Assembly: GCF_017377855.1 (NCBI RefSeq)
Contig: NZ_JAFREP010000016.1
Location: 241,433-305,432, forward strand
Source: Acanthopleuribacter pedis
GTDB lineage: Bacteria; Acidobacteriota; Holophagae; Acanthopleuribacterales; Acanthopleuribacteraceae
Length of the DNA stretch: 64,000 bases
Direction: 5' to 3'
The notes below the pieces were generated by a model. That model had not been told where the DNA came from and made no database searches. It saw nothing but the letters and a program-made list of their open reading frames with translations. The number at the start of each line of letters is the position of its first letter. Position 1 is the first letter of the stretch. Made by a program: the position numbers and the translations under genes. This document shows, one piece after another, positions 49,701 to 56,339 of this stretch.

Positions 49701-52573
49701 TCACCGGCGGCGAGGAGGACATCCGCTTCAGTGACTTCAACCTCCAGGGCTACCCACAACAGGTTGATATCGGTGATCAGGTCAGTCACGAGGTGCGTTA
49801 CCAGCAGGGCGGACGCATCGGTTGCATCATCAGCACGCCCAAGGGCGGCTTGCCCACGGAACGCCGGTACAACAGCCACGGCGATTTGGTGTTCCAGCAT
49901 CGCAATAATCGCTGGGCCTCGTATACCTACAACCAATGGGGTTACCCCACCTCGATCACATTAGCCGGCGGGACCACGCACCATCTCAACAATGATCGGT
50001 CCCTGGATCGCTTACCCGGGGTAACCGTCGAACGGGATCATCAAGGCCGTGTCATAAGTGAACAGCACGACGGTCTGCGAGAAAAAACCATCGTACGTGA
50101 TGCGCAAGGCCGTGAAACCGATCAGTTGATCGGTGGGGAATTACAACAATCCCGTCGCTACGAAAACGGTAGGGTCAGCTCGGTGACCCACACAAGCACC
50201 ACCTTTGGTTCGGAGACCTATGGCATCAACTACGATGGCAACGGCCGGGTCGAAGCCGTGCGCGAGAGCCAGGTGGTTATTGAACAATACGATTATTTCG
50301 AAGCGTCGGAGAGCCACGATAAGCCGGCCCAGGTCGGTTTGGTTGAAAGCTACCGTGACCCCAACGGGGTGGACATCAACTACCAATATGACGAACAGGG
50401 TCGCCCCAACCTGATCCAAATCAACAACGGTCCGGTTTTCCGCTACACCTACAACGAACAAGGCCGTCAAACAGGTGTCGAAGTCATGGACATGCAAGCC
50501 GCGTTCACCGGGTACGAGGACGGCGTCCCCGGCAGCATCACGTATGGCGATGGAACCCAGCTAGCTGTTGCGCAGGAGGAAGGGCGCATCCGGTCGATTC
50601 GTGCGCAAGACGGTTCCCTCGGCATCAATTTCGAGTGGTCCGGTAGTGATCAAAGCGGGTGGGATTGCGGCAACGATCCCAATGTTGCCGTTAACGGCCC
50701 GCGTCTGGATCAAATGGAAAAGATCGGGCCCGGTTTGCGGGAGGTGATCACCCCGGAATACAACGCGCGTTTGAAATTAACCGGGATGATACATGAGCGC
50801 ACCACGCCGGAAGGTGTTTTCCCCATCACGGAAGACTACGGCAATATGGCGAATGACGTGATGAGGGGCATGCGGCGAACCATTGGCACCAACAAAGCCC
50901 CGATTGTGGACGTCACCAATACCACCGATCCCACAACCGGTGGGCGTCGCATTCTGAGCCAGGGTGACCATCGTTACCAATATGATCCGGCAGTCGGGAA
51001 TCTGACCAACATTCATTATGGAGAAGGGCGGGAATACGCGCTGAACTACGATGGTTTCCACAGGTTGCGCGAGATCAACGGGCCGGAAGGCGAGCAACAG
51101 GTTTACCAATACGATACGCGTCACCGCAGGGTCAGCGCGACCAGCCGCTACACGGACGGCCGTTTGGTTTACGTGTACCAGGGCTCGAGGGTATTGGCGA
51201 TAGGGATAAATCGAGGCGAGTCACAGACCACCTGGACCCACGCGGTGGGCCACGGCCCACTGGGGCCGGCCCTGCTCAAAGATCTAACCGGATCGGGCAA
51301 CGACTACTACATCCTAACGGACCACCTGGGAACCCCCTTCGCCTGGAAAAACGCGGCAACGGGCGAGGTCAGTTACACCCTATTCAACGCCTGGGGCGAG
51401 CTGATCATGGATGGCGATCGCGCCCCGCCACCGTATGCACACGGCGGACAAGGCCCCAGCGGGGGCGCCCCCATCCCAACGGACGCGGTTTTCCCCGCCC
51501 CACCGCTCGGCCTCTCCGGTCACCTTTACGACCACGACACCGGCATGATCTACATGCACCACCGCTACTACAGCCCGCGGCTAGGCCACTTCCTAAACCC
51601 CGACTACCGCGCCCCCGATATCTATGATCCCGGTACTTTTACTCAGCCTTATGCTTACGCTGCCGGAAATCCAATGCTATTCTGGGATCCCAACGGTTTG
51701 CTTGAAGTCAGCTTAAGAGGCATTCGATATTATGAGGAATACAAATTCCTATTTGTGGTGACCCGAGCAGTGGAGATATACATGAAAAGAAAGATAGAAA
51801 CGGAAGACGGCTATCTAGACAATCTTCTAACAACTACAATGGAACTCGAAAAAGCAACACGTCCAGACGACTACAGACGAGGAAACAAGTTCTATAAAGG
51901 CCGCTCAAAAGAATATTTATTTGATTCTCTTGTGCCAGGAAAAGGGACCATGGTAATGGAGGGAACGGACATGAGTTATCGAGGTGTCTATTATCCTAAA
52001 TATCATCCAAATAATCCCTTGGCAGACACATTTAATGATATCGATTCATTGCCAACGACTGTAATAAAGCTTAAAACTTACGACGTGCCCAAAACCAAAG
52101 AAGACTTCTGGAGGAATTCACTTGCAACAGTTGTAGCGACAACCTTACACCATGAAATGCGTCACATGTTAGATAATGAACAACCTTTAAACTGGCGTTA
52201 CTTTACCGCTTTTTCATGGATCAAGCAAAAAGGTATCACCATTTACGAAAAAGATTTCACAACTAAAGAACTCTCTGAAAGCACACAAGAAATCCGTACT
52301 GATGAAGGACACAGACACAATATTAAACATTTTGGTTTTCACACCTCCCCAGAAAATGTAAGAGCAGCACTTTCTGGTCATTTTTCAGATACCGCTTCAG
52401 CTCAAAAAATCACAGAGCTAGAGAACATCATCAAAGAAGTTAAAGCTGTCGTAGACGCAATCGAAAAAAATGAGTCGATTCCCGAAACAAGCTTCTCGAT
52501 CGACGACATCGACTATTGGCAGATAAGGATCAAACATGCAGGGATATTCTTTAATCACAACTTCTGGGATTAA
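37700..52573 (+). CDS. Giant secreted RHS/YD-repeat protein with C-terminal toxin-like module (4957 aa)
   Basis: The start ATG overlaps the previous stop. A basic N-terminus is followed by a hydrophobic segment (MLLIFGFLGIATLLAQ), so export is likely. Regions: beta-helical N-terminus (~50-600), Ig-like domains (~600-950), two carboxypeptidase-regulatory-like domains (~1035-1115 and ~1490-1570), two SbsA-type Ig-like domains (~1580-1685 and ~2220-2335), a long unassigned part, YD repeats (~3160-4480), and the RHS core at ~4530-4667 (DHLGTPFAWKN, YDHDTGMIYMHHRYYSPRLG, YAYAAGNPMLFWDPNGL). The RHS shell usually encapsulates a toxic C-terminal module, released after cleavage near the DPNGL motif. 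The last 290 residues are such a module (see 51700-52573). Base composition changes sharply at that point. Confidence 0.92.
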   Translation: MNRQRHNRNHAKNANAARWIVKQMLLIFGFLGIATLLAQPEPRLAPTDYPELQAQMAVPADCGGDALTLSGETVFDFSGAEPRVSDAALEPFVTFSRNGDNPANWRAVVAFGNRAVTLAAGARMRTYAGEGQPAPALSLTTQCRLTVAADAAVRLDADNAAIGNLTLAAVAGITINGEVGLVIGGTFGRSGDLTLATGSGNLLLGPTGLLRQQGSQEGSGDVHLLAFSGGDLELNGTLDAVHIANRVANIRVAAFAGAVTINGRTERVLAGDGFGFQRETTGLRIRGEGVPAKAEMILQAAGDLRVLGPGTTVAAGADEAEFTLNLERDDLPGTPVTARFRQVAADTVALSLQVQGAAPLTALMMNLAEHIAIDNLQIASDQLTDQRYVVRDGVGGISGAWMAPPGPWDIGLGLDGTASAELRFTAPGLRYADLLVPGWEGFVLGVIVARTDETGKTDNFARLLLPDPNFSPSQGRGALSISGKGPGGDIHLLSLEGRVTLVDHAIDNRNPDNRDARISLHAQGDILLSAGERPAVVINHPLGQTSARSHGGSVLVGQRVNLDAVGGGHELAACTGVTVEGTVNPADTDTSDDNGPCSLTLALTFDEPVEDSRIYQLPLAVSGTVAPPNAAVTVAGQAMTVSGDGSWQGRLSPEQGNQTLTAVAVLGTRRLEVQRNLFIDTEPPVVSILAADPLVRGRVAPITVTAVDASPISSLQLSVNGSALPVVNDSNQAVFSVNVPSDGVASLTFEAVATDAGGAVGRAALARDLVNPDDLPEVTLIISEPEPNQVFRDPDITLVGRVEPADSRLLINGHPTALDAAGVFRAPLRLNSAENDVLFRAERAGYRAAQTNRLYYLDDAPPRIKISQPENPAYTHLSPIEVVGRVVDESPGTVDLTRNGEPVALDETLFRERVSLTPGENTLVYRAEDARGRSAEETVTVFYRGEGPDVVWDHPATLIPGDTYSYTVRPEPGEDVTRFEVWQGAERVHRADNGQPFTREQQHDGYTPSVDLRAVVIDRFGNQRDSTSRIEVVGAFRVHGRLRDDHTSYALPDVTLRLRTQHQSIEAVTDAEGRYDVYLFGDNFALEVNHSDYLPQHHARNLTSPSTRIADIRLTPRGPADSSAGTVPAGFADFRLGGAGGAIRITPFSSQALPCLLPVGWSPLAGAEISGLNAPADLTITWSNPPTVGDAAVVLRREGPAWRVLAPFAGHIAAVTVPDADNGAYLVAVRDTWHQTEPPALDSLLQRTTFPRVPPNTLAGATCDPERVSLLEQAETQVSTWVATRGNLPAGALATITVAEYHQRYNESLELPEQPLDVVLYSPAYGPVDSPHRIGGTLSVRAVAEVAPDLTQHGSLSFTTFPGRTDPTGFIADQPVQQLGRLSLDFTNSSDAPRVVGARLTAVTDLAYLAGVTTVAGFQIDVGGSLDTGPVVRFPAPEPGVTLLLLERNAPNRWFYRATLSADPAEPGVVRATSNAMTDGGTFAVIAVQQALCTVSGRVSDGGNGRADVPVYSSHHTWAAQSDGDGRFQLPVFQREDGGFLRAAATVDRRVARRDLPTTRGREQLVDQDLQLGATAFIVRESIPEHDGIRVLTTTPITLTFSEPVTRDTDNLRTALRLETEAGVTVPTTPLVEPGRNLVQLLPDRALDPLTRYRLRVTTALLSLHGQNLDSAYQILFTTADNRPFEVDLTRFYLEQTGTQLFLVAPSDTLPAGTGLRITSRARQRFVDVELDGGPVRVAVDASPGEQVMLDAALPDGTRRRHMVSAVNRDGAWLLGPDPLTLTLDADTEITLDGLEMNNPPPVRILSLALDDAIADLAQVPALEALADGTPLRRIRFEQVEGTPRHVPLKGRLRLTPPEELGPGGPIFGAMMYRPVMAPADPTEPNQLSPQYTGSVVDLVSVDEQGLDPARLDDEGRLVMRFDFSNSPDDVLPIAQTGDLRNLGKRALPGSRAIGGYQVMRGGEHPDTPRFMNFDGSSLPHPDITRPPYEDAPFQAVPNNPDAKPVVGAILYTTFGTLRMVGATNRFGRATFTEVGLRQRPVLMDPATGELSSGIASTGMGIINDSFNLPLARSIKYTVVFDPVTTLADRQSGDRPPRLSLRWQVYDTEQDGAVSLNPEESERLQENLMLARDGRFIRLTVDTDQAISAQNFAVSGSGTVIPDEAESSSTHLVYNLPATLTANQNLLQLRLTITAGNGLSSVVERSILVREQGTSARAIDGQAPLLVSHDPDEDATDVARDTTLYLAFSEPVLGVGPGSISLQGGGATDLLFFDQVGLEIQPDQRVDQVFVVPHGALDLDTTYTLSLNGLRDTNPDDPAFEATSFSFTTAGVQVDEPYTPDVYSERWPGLGLTSQTALTAHRNLILFLHLSESDQTNMVLDVFDARNSGAPMSRIASHFLPVLHPTEHWSINNFAMQLFLPDDLEEGPAEDLDFTNLEDRTRQPLNDIPDGSVLAVSLIEWPVEFTLRAYPALRLYRYENGAFSQEPVLLPLAISGFPSVSAKIGPYLLQGFYRTNGMNGQTKAYDIRTLIRNDWRDTIDPNDLVPEVFRNTAVVAEFPTPGNILSLTAFSRNQDGSRRPTFLASGMQFPAIYDFDPSAVPRNLSLPPAEELRYDERLLAQTRYPSDVDAIQRRPMETAALEDLTFLDPATRRPTTRDIALFLDATQSSLNAPTVLSVYLVPREPQPDTLLEPSATLNFPSGAVALEADTATGLLAVQGAGGIYSVMDVRRLLEADPADVDLGFEHPAFLFPPRSGSFHDLLFHEGNLIGVDRTSLQRINVGARPYRMIGWETLDLNRFTRAAREEVDLETVTYNPHIVLHATDEVFEADTDLAMHMEIGTFAVQLLQAGKVFVTFETPNGDELEERERVSRQNTATLHHFNSLDIAEFYRDESAREALRTNGFQPWSVRYRIEDERGFVLQRDELPFLVAYHPPNTRFIDPNRTIEGLDGLSLMPDLAVMDRAESSVDPRLDISLRRIYNHHFAFEGLALGNGMANGALLYFSAPLWWNLEVEGDFREQVFGADNAVPRFVFHQPGLFRLDAEWDTDNNSLKPRNDLQAEILRENNRWVVHHGRRMKYVLATRAAQFPDLKTVFTRWNRSLENVTERDSRLRFPLFRIPAKADVPDNHIAPIKLDSQTDSAWSNKITTSSRLGANDDPRVITEQVNDSGGKRTLTFAGRSSDVGTRIESVTLPGDGTKVALTHDAHGYLTELVLDQGGSAERPVRYTWQAVGPELGDYQLKRLTGIQRGSGAQTLSVTFGYPDDSLAVSQITNPFGSKNVGITREGGVPTAVTVPRAGGAPSAHVAFSNDSGTSLSSGYRIGTQNFDLTWEQRTRDADHFSWLLTADSYLTQTFAYDDQGRMTQHTRLGGSQSWAYGYEAPFHNQPRSYTDPLNQVFTLNLSKDRRVLTRTAGEKSTSVRLGSSGGFIGSTDLLGLSTGATASQFYVPNGGQFNAQNGRVTQTRLVGNKLELGEVTHNSAGEVTQSTAMGINHEVTYDSLGRVSRVTDVNNDVITTRYTYSDGLFEVTHTNQTRGIVQVKTFDEGGRLTHQSASGGGATRSARYSYDALNRLTNISDGQNPGEQVSYGYAGDTGIVSSVNDSERYRLSYAVNESPWQPTLGQATVTVDGLSRTFQFGTDRLGRVVRGQQPEWGMVDYEYDAYGVLTEVTPVGGEDGLTFSYGDKTVTVEDDLAEVTVSHQITDASGLQGVTNWSGDGLGSPGITITEGTRVGPGTTQHGHSIANVSGNAFSAITTGTTVNSRGGLMEVVDGHQTMVAAESNSLGQATSLTGSFSADLTFDDLGRLTDVTNVHGHEVDLSYDNQGRLSGGTDPRGKSVAIDYQNGAGDVASVQKTGDGDTVTTYAAENQTGSESRQWINRNQGTGVTTVQLGTEYRVTNPDGETGTLLFDATRGWLTEWTNFSGERTQFAWSNAGRDLTVIYPDNTTETYEFTGLGDLQSWQNSDGKKLDVTRDAGGRITGLQTERYDYHISWAGSIVQSITGGEEDIRFSDFNLQGYPQQVDIGDQVSHEVRYQQGGRIGCIISTPKGGLPTERRYNSHGDLVFQHRNNRWASYTYNQWGYPTSITLAGGTTHHLNNDRSLDRLPGVTVERDHQGRVISEQHDGLREKTIVRDAQGRETDQLIGGELQQSRRYENGRVSSVTHTSTTFGSETYGINYDGNGRVEAVRESQVVIEQYDYFEASESHDKPAQVGLVESYRDPNGVDINYQYDEQGRPNLIQINNGPVFRYTYNEQGRQTGVEVMDMQAAFTGYEDGVPGSITYGDGTQLAVAQEEGRIRSIRAQDGSLGINFEWSGSDQSGWDCGNDPNVAVNGPRLDQMEKIGPGLREVITPEYNARLKLTGMIHERTTPEGVFPITEDYGNMANDVMRGMRRTIGTNKAPIVDVTNTTDPTTGGRRILSQGDHRYQYDPAVGNLTNIHYGEGREYALNYDGFHRLREINGPEGEQQVYQYDTRHRRVSATSRYTDGRLVYVYQGSRVLAIGINRGESQTTWTHAVGHGPLGPALLKDLTGSGNDYYILTDHLGTPFAWKNAATGEVSYTLFNAWGELIMDGDRAPPPYAHGGQGPSGGAPIPTDAVFPAPPLGLSGHLYDHDTGMIYMHHRYYSPRLGHFLNPDYRAPDIYDPGTFTQPYAYAAGNPMLFWDPNGLLEVSLRGIRYYEEYKFLFVVTRAVEIYMKRKIETEDGYLDNLLTTTMELEKATRPDDYRRGNKFYKGRSKEYLFDSLVPGKGTMVMEGTDMSYRGVYYPKYHPNNPLADTFNDIDSLPTTVIKLKTYDVPKTKEDFWRNSLATVVATTLHHEMRHMLDNEQPLNWRYFTAFSWIKQKGITIYEKDFTTKELSESTQEIRTDEGHRHNIKHFGFHTSPENVRAALSGHFSDTASAQKITELENIIKEVKAVVDAIEKNESIPETSFSIDDIDYWQIRIKHAGIFFNHNFWD
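51700..52573 (+). other. AT-rich C-terminal toxin module with HEMRH zinc-protease motif
   Basis: This covers residues ~4668-4957 of the RHS protein. After the RHS-core motif WDPNGL the coding sequence changes from strongly GC-rich to AT-rich, the usual sign of a swapped polymorphic toxin tip. It contains TTLHHEMRHMLDNE with HExxH at His4818-His4822, the metal-binding and catalytic motif of zincin metallopeptidases; Glu residues in STQEIRTDE downstream could supply the third ligand. I do not recognise the family otherwise. The gene 10 nt downstream is equally AT-rich and is the probable immunity gene. Confidence 0.72.
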
Positions 52574-52583
52574 AAAACTAACC

Positions 52584-53576
52584 ATGCGAGGTTATAAAGC
52601 CGTGTGGCTTTTTCTCGTGATTCCAGTTGCACTTTTCAGTTGTAGGAAACCGACTCCGCCAAAAGGGTATCTAGAGGCATCTTTGCTCCAAAGCACCCTA
52701 CAAGGTGACCTTAGATCGGCAAGAGAGGCAATAAAAAAAGGCGCCTCACCCAATATTAGGACTCCAGATTCAGAGCCTCTCATTAGCTACGCTATTAAAT
52801 CAGGTAATTTTGACTTTGCACTTTTCCTACTAGATCATGGTGCATCCGGGAGTAAAGTCGGTTACTTTTACAGCGATCCTCCATTTTTTCACGCGATGAA
52901 AGCTAACCATCTCATGCTTACAACAATATTATTAGAAAAGTATCCTGAATCGCTTTTCTTGATCACCAGTCCTGAAGAATTTTCATCTTACGGGAACATA
53001 GAAAACATTCCAGAAGATCATAGGTCGCTCATTCAGACAACTTACAAAAACCACAAAAGTAATTATAAAAAATGGATACGTCTTGGATTAGCAAGCCAAG
53101 ACAATGACCTTCAACTTTTTAAAAAGCTTTCTAAAGAGGAGTCTGATCTATTTAAAAATCACAGCCCTAATGCTACGTTTTTTTTCTCAGAGCTTGTTTT
53201 TCATGAAAAAATCGAATTCATGAGTTGTGCTATAGATTTAGGATTTGACATAAACAGCAAAACAGCAAAAGGCAATACTCCCCTCATAGAAGCCTATGCT
53301 TCAAAAAGGTCTGCCTCATTTAACTTTCTTATAAAGAGGGGTGCAGACATTAACATACCCAATGAACGCCTCGATACATTACTTCACCTTGCAGTTTTAA
53401 GAAAAGACAAGACAACAGTAGAGAAATTGCTTAAGTTAGGAGCTAAACCAAACCGATATAACCTTTTACAGGTCACCCCCTTAAGCATGGCTATCTCCTT
53501 AGAGGCATATCAAATAGAGTCCCTCCTCAGAAGACACAGGGCCGTTGACTTTCCATGGCCGGCTCTTTCCCCGTAG
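52584..53576 (+). CDS. Ankyrin-repeat lipoprotein, candidate immunity protein
   Basis: From the ATG at 52584 the protein starts MRGYKAVWLFLVIPVALFSC, a lipoprotein signal peptide with the lipid-attachment Cys at residue 20 (330 aa). An upstream ATG at 52536, inside the toxin gene and with AAGGA before it, is an alternative start but would give an unusually long signal region. The body consists of ankyrin-type helix pairs: DLRSAREAIKKGASPN, FDFALFLLDHGASG, KGNTPLIEAYASKR, FNFLIKRGADINIPN, DTLLHLAVLRKDKTTVEKLLKLGAKPN. It follows the RHS stop by 10 nt and shares its low GC. Small ankyrin proteins often neutralise polymorphic toxins. A membrane-anchored, envelope location would suit a protease acting there. 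The last ~12 residues return to GC-rich codons, marking a recombination edge. Confidence 0.83.
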   Translation: MRGYKAVWLFLVIPVALFSCRKPTPPKGYLEASLLQSTLQGDLRSAREAIKKGASPNIRTPDSEPLISYAIKSGNFDFALFLLDHGASGSKVGYFYSDPPFFHAMKANHLMLTTILLEKYPESLFLITSPEEFSSYGNIENIPEDHRSLIQTTYKNHKSNYKKWIRLGLASQDNDLQLFKKLSKEESDLFKNHSPNATFFFSELVFHEKIEFMSCAIDLGFDINSKTAKGNTPLIEAYASKRSASFNFLIKRGADINIPNERLDTLLHLAVLRKDKTTVEKLLKLGAKPNRYNLLQVTPLSMAISLEAYQIESLLRRHRAVDFPWPALSP

Positions 53577-54392
53577 TGTCCCAAAAATAAGCGAACCGCC
53601 GATTTAGAAAAGGCCCTTACTTTTCAACAGATCCCGCCCTTCAGATCTTCCAAAAAAAGCCGGAAATCTTGTCGTCAAGGGGTGCCGTTTTGGGGCAAAA
53701 GTTTCATTTTGGGGATGCTTCGGCCTTTCAATGTTAGCCGCCAAAAAGCTGCTATTCCGAAACGTGATTATAAAAACGGAGTAAACCATTGCTCTTACTT
53801 TCCAAAAACCAGACGGCTTTCAAGGCCTTAATGGGGCTACTCCTCGCGGAAAACGCTACATAATCACGCAAAAGGAAGCACGGTTGTTTTTCGAAAAAAT
53901 CACAACTAGATTCATGTATCCTTACCGAATAATCCGAATTACGTGCTCAGCGTTTGCGCTCAAATTGGGGGACTGGATGGTAATACCTCGGCTTTTACCC
54001 GAGTGGCGGCCAAGAGTTCTCGAACCGAATACCAGTAGTACCATTTTTCTCATATGAACCAAATGTGACCCCTGCTTTCGCGAATAACAATAAGTTCTTG
54101 TGATGCCTATCTGTTCAAGTGATTGAAACAAAACTGTGCCTGTTTGTAGCATTAGATCAATTAGGCTGTTTAATGGTGGTCGTTTGAAAATCAAAAACTA
54201 GGCAACATGGTACCCATAAGTACATAATGATATATTGATCACGTGATCGCAGAAAATACGCTTTGACGTTGTGGCTGTTTTCTTTGGCAAGTCCAGGGGG
54301 AAGCAAAAAAAACACAATAATACGTAAATGGATTGACTGACAAAGTGTAAGTATTTTATATTTATGAAAACATACATATGGAGTTTAGAATT
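53577..54392. other. Non-coding stretch after the toxin-immunity pair
   Basis: About 800 nt of mixed composition without a supported gene. The minus-strand frames at 53604-53789 and 53922-54194 lack ribosome binding sites and recognisable protein features. The region may contain decayed remnants of former immunity or toxin cassettes, but no readable fragment was found. The AT-rich stretch at 54200-54380 probably carries the promoter of the next gene. Confidence 0.45.
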
Positions 54393-54689
54393 ATGCGACG
54401 CCCAGCCGGAAGGCCTATGAAATATTCAATACTTATAGAGCAGCTTGATGAGGATGAAATTTATACACCCGCAACCATTGCCGACTTTGCCGAGGTTAGT
54501 GGCTTTATTGACGCACCCAAGGACACTAATGAATACCGACTTGCGCGCCAGCGAGTAAGAATCGCGATGGGTCGTTTTTCCAATAACCATCGCTTTCCCG
54601 ACGAGGGCGATGGGTTTGTGACCCTGAAAGGCCAACCGCCAATACCCGGTTGGTTTGGGTGGCGCTGGAAAGCGGCCATCCACGATTAG
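54393..54689 (+). CDS. Small hypothetical protein, possibly DNA-binding (98 aa)
   Basis: The ATG at 54393 is preceded by ATGGAG about 10 nt upstream; an ATG five codons earlier is possible. The N-terminus MRRPAGRPMKYSILIEQL is basic and AT-hook-like in its RPAGRP part. It is followed by a helical region (IYTPATIADFAEVSGF, then RLARQRVRIAMGRFSNN) that could be a helix-turn-helix, and a short Trp-rich C-terminus (GWFGWRWKAA). No family recognised. It faces the PP2C-like gene at 54983-55768 and could belong to the same accessory locus. Confidence 0.6.
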   Translation: MRRPAGRPMKYSILIEQLDEDEIYTPATIADFAEVSGFIDAPKDTNEYRLARQRVRIAMGRFSNNHRFPDEGDGFVTLKGQPPIPGWFGWRWKAAIHD

Positions 54690-54982
54690 CCCGCAATGCT
54701 CGCCAGCTTTCGTTGCGAGCGTTTCAAAAACCTAGCAACAAGGGGTTTGCAACCGAGAGACGGCTCTGGGATCAACCTTTCGGTGCAGCCGCGCGCCGTC
54801 GAAGGTAGGTTCACCCCGTTGCCGTGCAACGGGGGAGCAAACGCGGTGATTGTAGTTTTTTTAGCTCGAAAAGTAGAAGGCTCGTGAGCTATGCGGCTTT
54901 GAGGAACATGTTTGAATCGGGTGCCGTTTACACGGTTACCCATCCATTCGTTTTCTACCTACAGAGGCATTAGAAAAACAGC

Positions 54983-55768
54983 TTAAGTTACACCAACCAC
55001 CACCGCTGCCGCGCTCCCTGAACAACTGCCGTTCTTGGCCGGCAAAACCAGGGCTTTCGCCTTACGCGTCGCATCTTGGGGCTTGCCGGCGAGCACGTTT
55101 TGCATAGTGTGCTCACTAAGCGCGTTGTAAACACCCGGCGAACAAAAAAGAAACGCGTCGCCCGGTGCCAAGTCCACCGCGCCAAACATGGCGTCGTGAG
55201 GCGAAGCACCGCCCAGGTATTTTGTGAGAACGTGCCGACCTGGATGGGCGTGGTATGCATCGACTGAGATGGAACCCTCCCGGAGCAACTTCATCGCGGC
55301 CGTATGATCCTTGGTGACGCATCGAAGCCGGCCCCCGCGAAGCCGGTACAGGCGGGTATCGCCCAAATGAATAAATACCAATTCCCGGCCTTGGATCATA
55401 CCCGCGGTGAGCGCCGTATGCATGGCCGAAATCCCCCTTGTTTGGCCGCTCATTCTCCGCAACTGGTCATGGGCACGGCTTACCGCGTGCTGTAGAATCG
55501 CTTCCAAGGGGTTCGCATATTGTTTAACCGGCGGCGACCCCCAGCTTGAGTGCCAGAACCAATGCCCCCGGTCGCGCGCCAGTTGCAGCAACACCGCGAC
55601 ACGCTGCACCGCCAAATAACCGGCCAACTTTTGCGCCGCCTTCTCGCCCCTTCCCGCGGCAACCACAAAAAAAGGCGGCGCTCCGCTGCAACAGAAGTTG
55701 CCGGCGTGTTCTTGGCCGTCTCCCCCCTGAGTGGCATAACCGCCGACGTCCAAGATGAGGGTTCTCAT
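54983..55768 (-). CDS. PP2C-like protein lacking metal ligands (predicted pseudophosphatase, 261 aa)
   Basis: The ATG at 55768 is preceded by GGGAGGAG; a longer frame to 56329 has no support. The fold signature of PPM/PP2C phosphatases is visible from about residue 115: HTALTAGMIQ, LVFIHLGDTRLYRLRGGRL, VTKDHTAAMKLL, HPGRHVLTKYLGG, LAPGDAFLFCSPGVYNAL. The Asp residues that bind the two metals are not where expected. The usual VADGMGG line is VAAGRGE, CSDG is CSPG, and the terminal DN-x-T is GSAAA. The GDxR structural motif is kept. It is thus probably non-catalytic and may act as a binding or regulatory protein. It has no membrane segment. A second, different degenerate PP2C-like gene lies at the other end of the locus. 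Confidence 0.8.
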   Translation of the reverse strand: MRTLILDVGGYATQGGDGQEHAGNFCCSGAPPFFVVAAGRGEKAAQKLAGYLAVQRVAVLLQLARDRGHWFWHSSWGSPPVKQYANPLEAILQHAVSRAHDQLRRMSGQTRGISAMHTALTAGMIQGRELVFIHLGDTRLYRLRGGRLRCVTKDHTAAMKLLREGSISVDAYHAHPGRHVLTKYLGGASPHDAMFGAVDLAPGDAFLFCSPGVYNALSEHTMQNVLAGKPQDATRKAKALVLPAKNGSCSGSAAAVVVGVT

Positions 55769-56339
55769 GGGGCTCCTCCCGTATTCGTTTAGATCGTCTG
55801 GGATGTTTTTGGCCAAGCAGGCCGGGGGCTGTCTCTCTCGAAGCCCGATTGCCTCGTTGGGTTTGAGGTCGGTCGGTGCCAAGCCAAAAAAAACGCGTTC
55901 GGTTTGATTTGGTACCGGGTCGGCGGCCGTTCCTGTTCCTAAGAACTTGCCGGCCAAGTACCCAAACCGAACGCGGGCCGAGGAGATTGCAAGGGGTTGT
56001 TTCAAAAGTTGTCGCTTGGCGACTTTCTTTCTGAGTTCTCCAGGAAACATCGGCAAGCAAAGGATCACGTAATACCAAAGCGCGATTGTCGACTGAGCCA
56101 ATCCGCCCCACCTTCGAACCTTCTGTTTTTGACAGAGGGCGTGGGATTGGCCGTTTCGCCCCCTTGCCGCCAAACGATGCCGGCTCCTTGCATAAACCGA
56201 AGGCAAGGCGCCCAGTGGGTACGCGGGTTGGGCCGTGTCGCCAAGCCCCTCGGCAACACGACCCCCCGAAGAAAAGCGCCGCACCCGGCGCGGAGAAACA
56301 CAAAAAGATATTCTTAGAAACCCGCTCATCGCAAAACGC
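55769..56339. other. Non-coding stretch between PP2C-like and two-domain genes
   Basis: About 570 nt with many long but mutually overlapping frames on both strands, as expected for GC-rich non-coding DNA. None has a ribosome binding site or recognisable protein. The stretch contains a long inverted repeat at 55894-55975. Confidence 0.5.
55894..55975. repeat. Long imperfect inverted repeat (82 nt)
   Basis: Perfect 13-nt arms CGCGTTCGGTTTG (55894-55906) and CAAACCGAACGCG (55963-55975) enclose 56 nt that pair further in part: GGTACC with GTACC, GGCGGCC with GCCGGCC, and GTTC with GAAC near the tip. There is no T run after it, so a simple intrinsic terminator is unlikely. It could be an operator for the neighbouring DNA-binding proteins, a small palindromic mobile element, or a structured RNA. 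Confidence 0.7.

Noticed and set aside
54983..56329. 448-residue version of the PP2C-like gene
   Set aside because: The extra 187 residues lack sequence logic, while the internal ATG at 55768 has a strong ribosome binding site and starts the recognisable protein.
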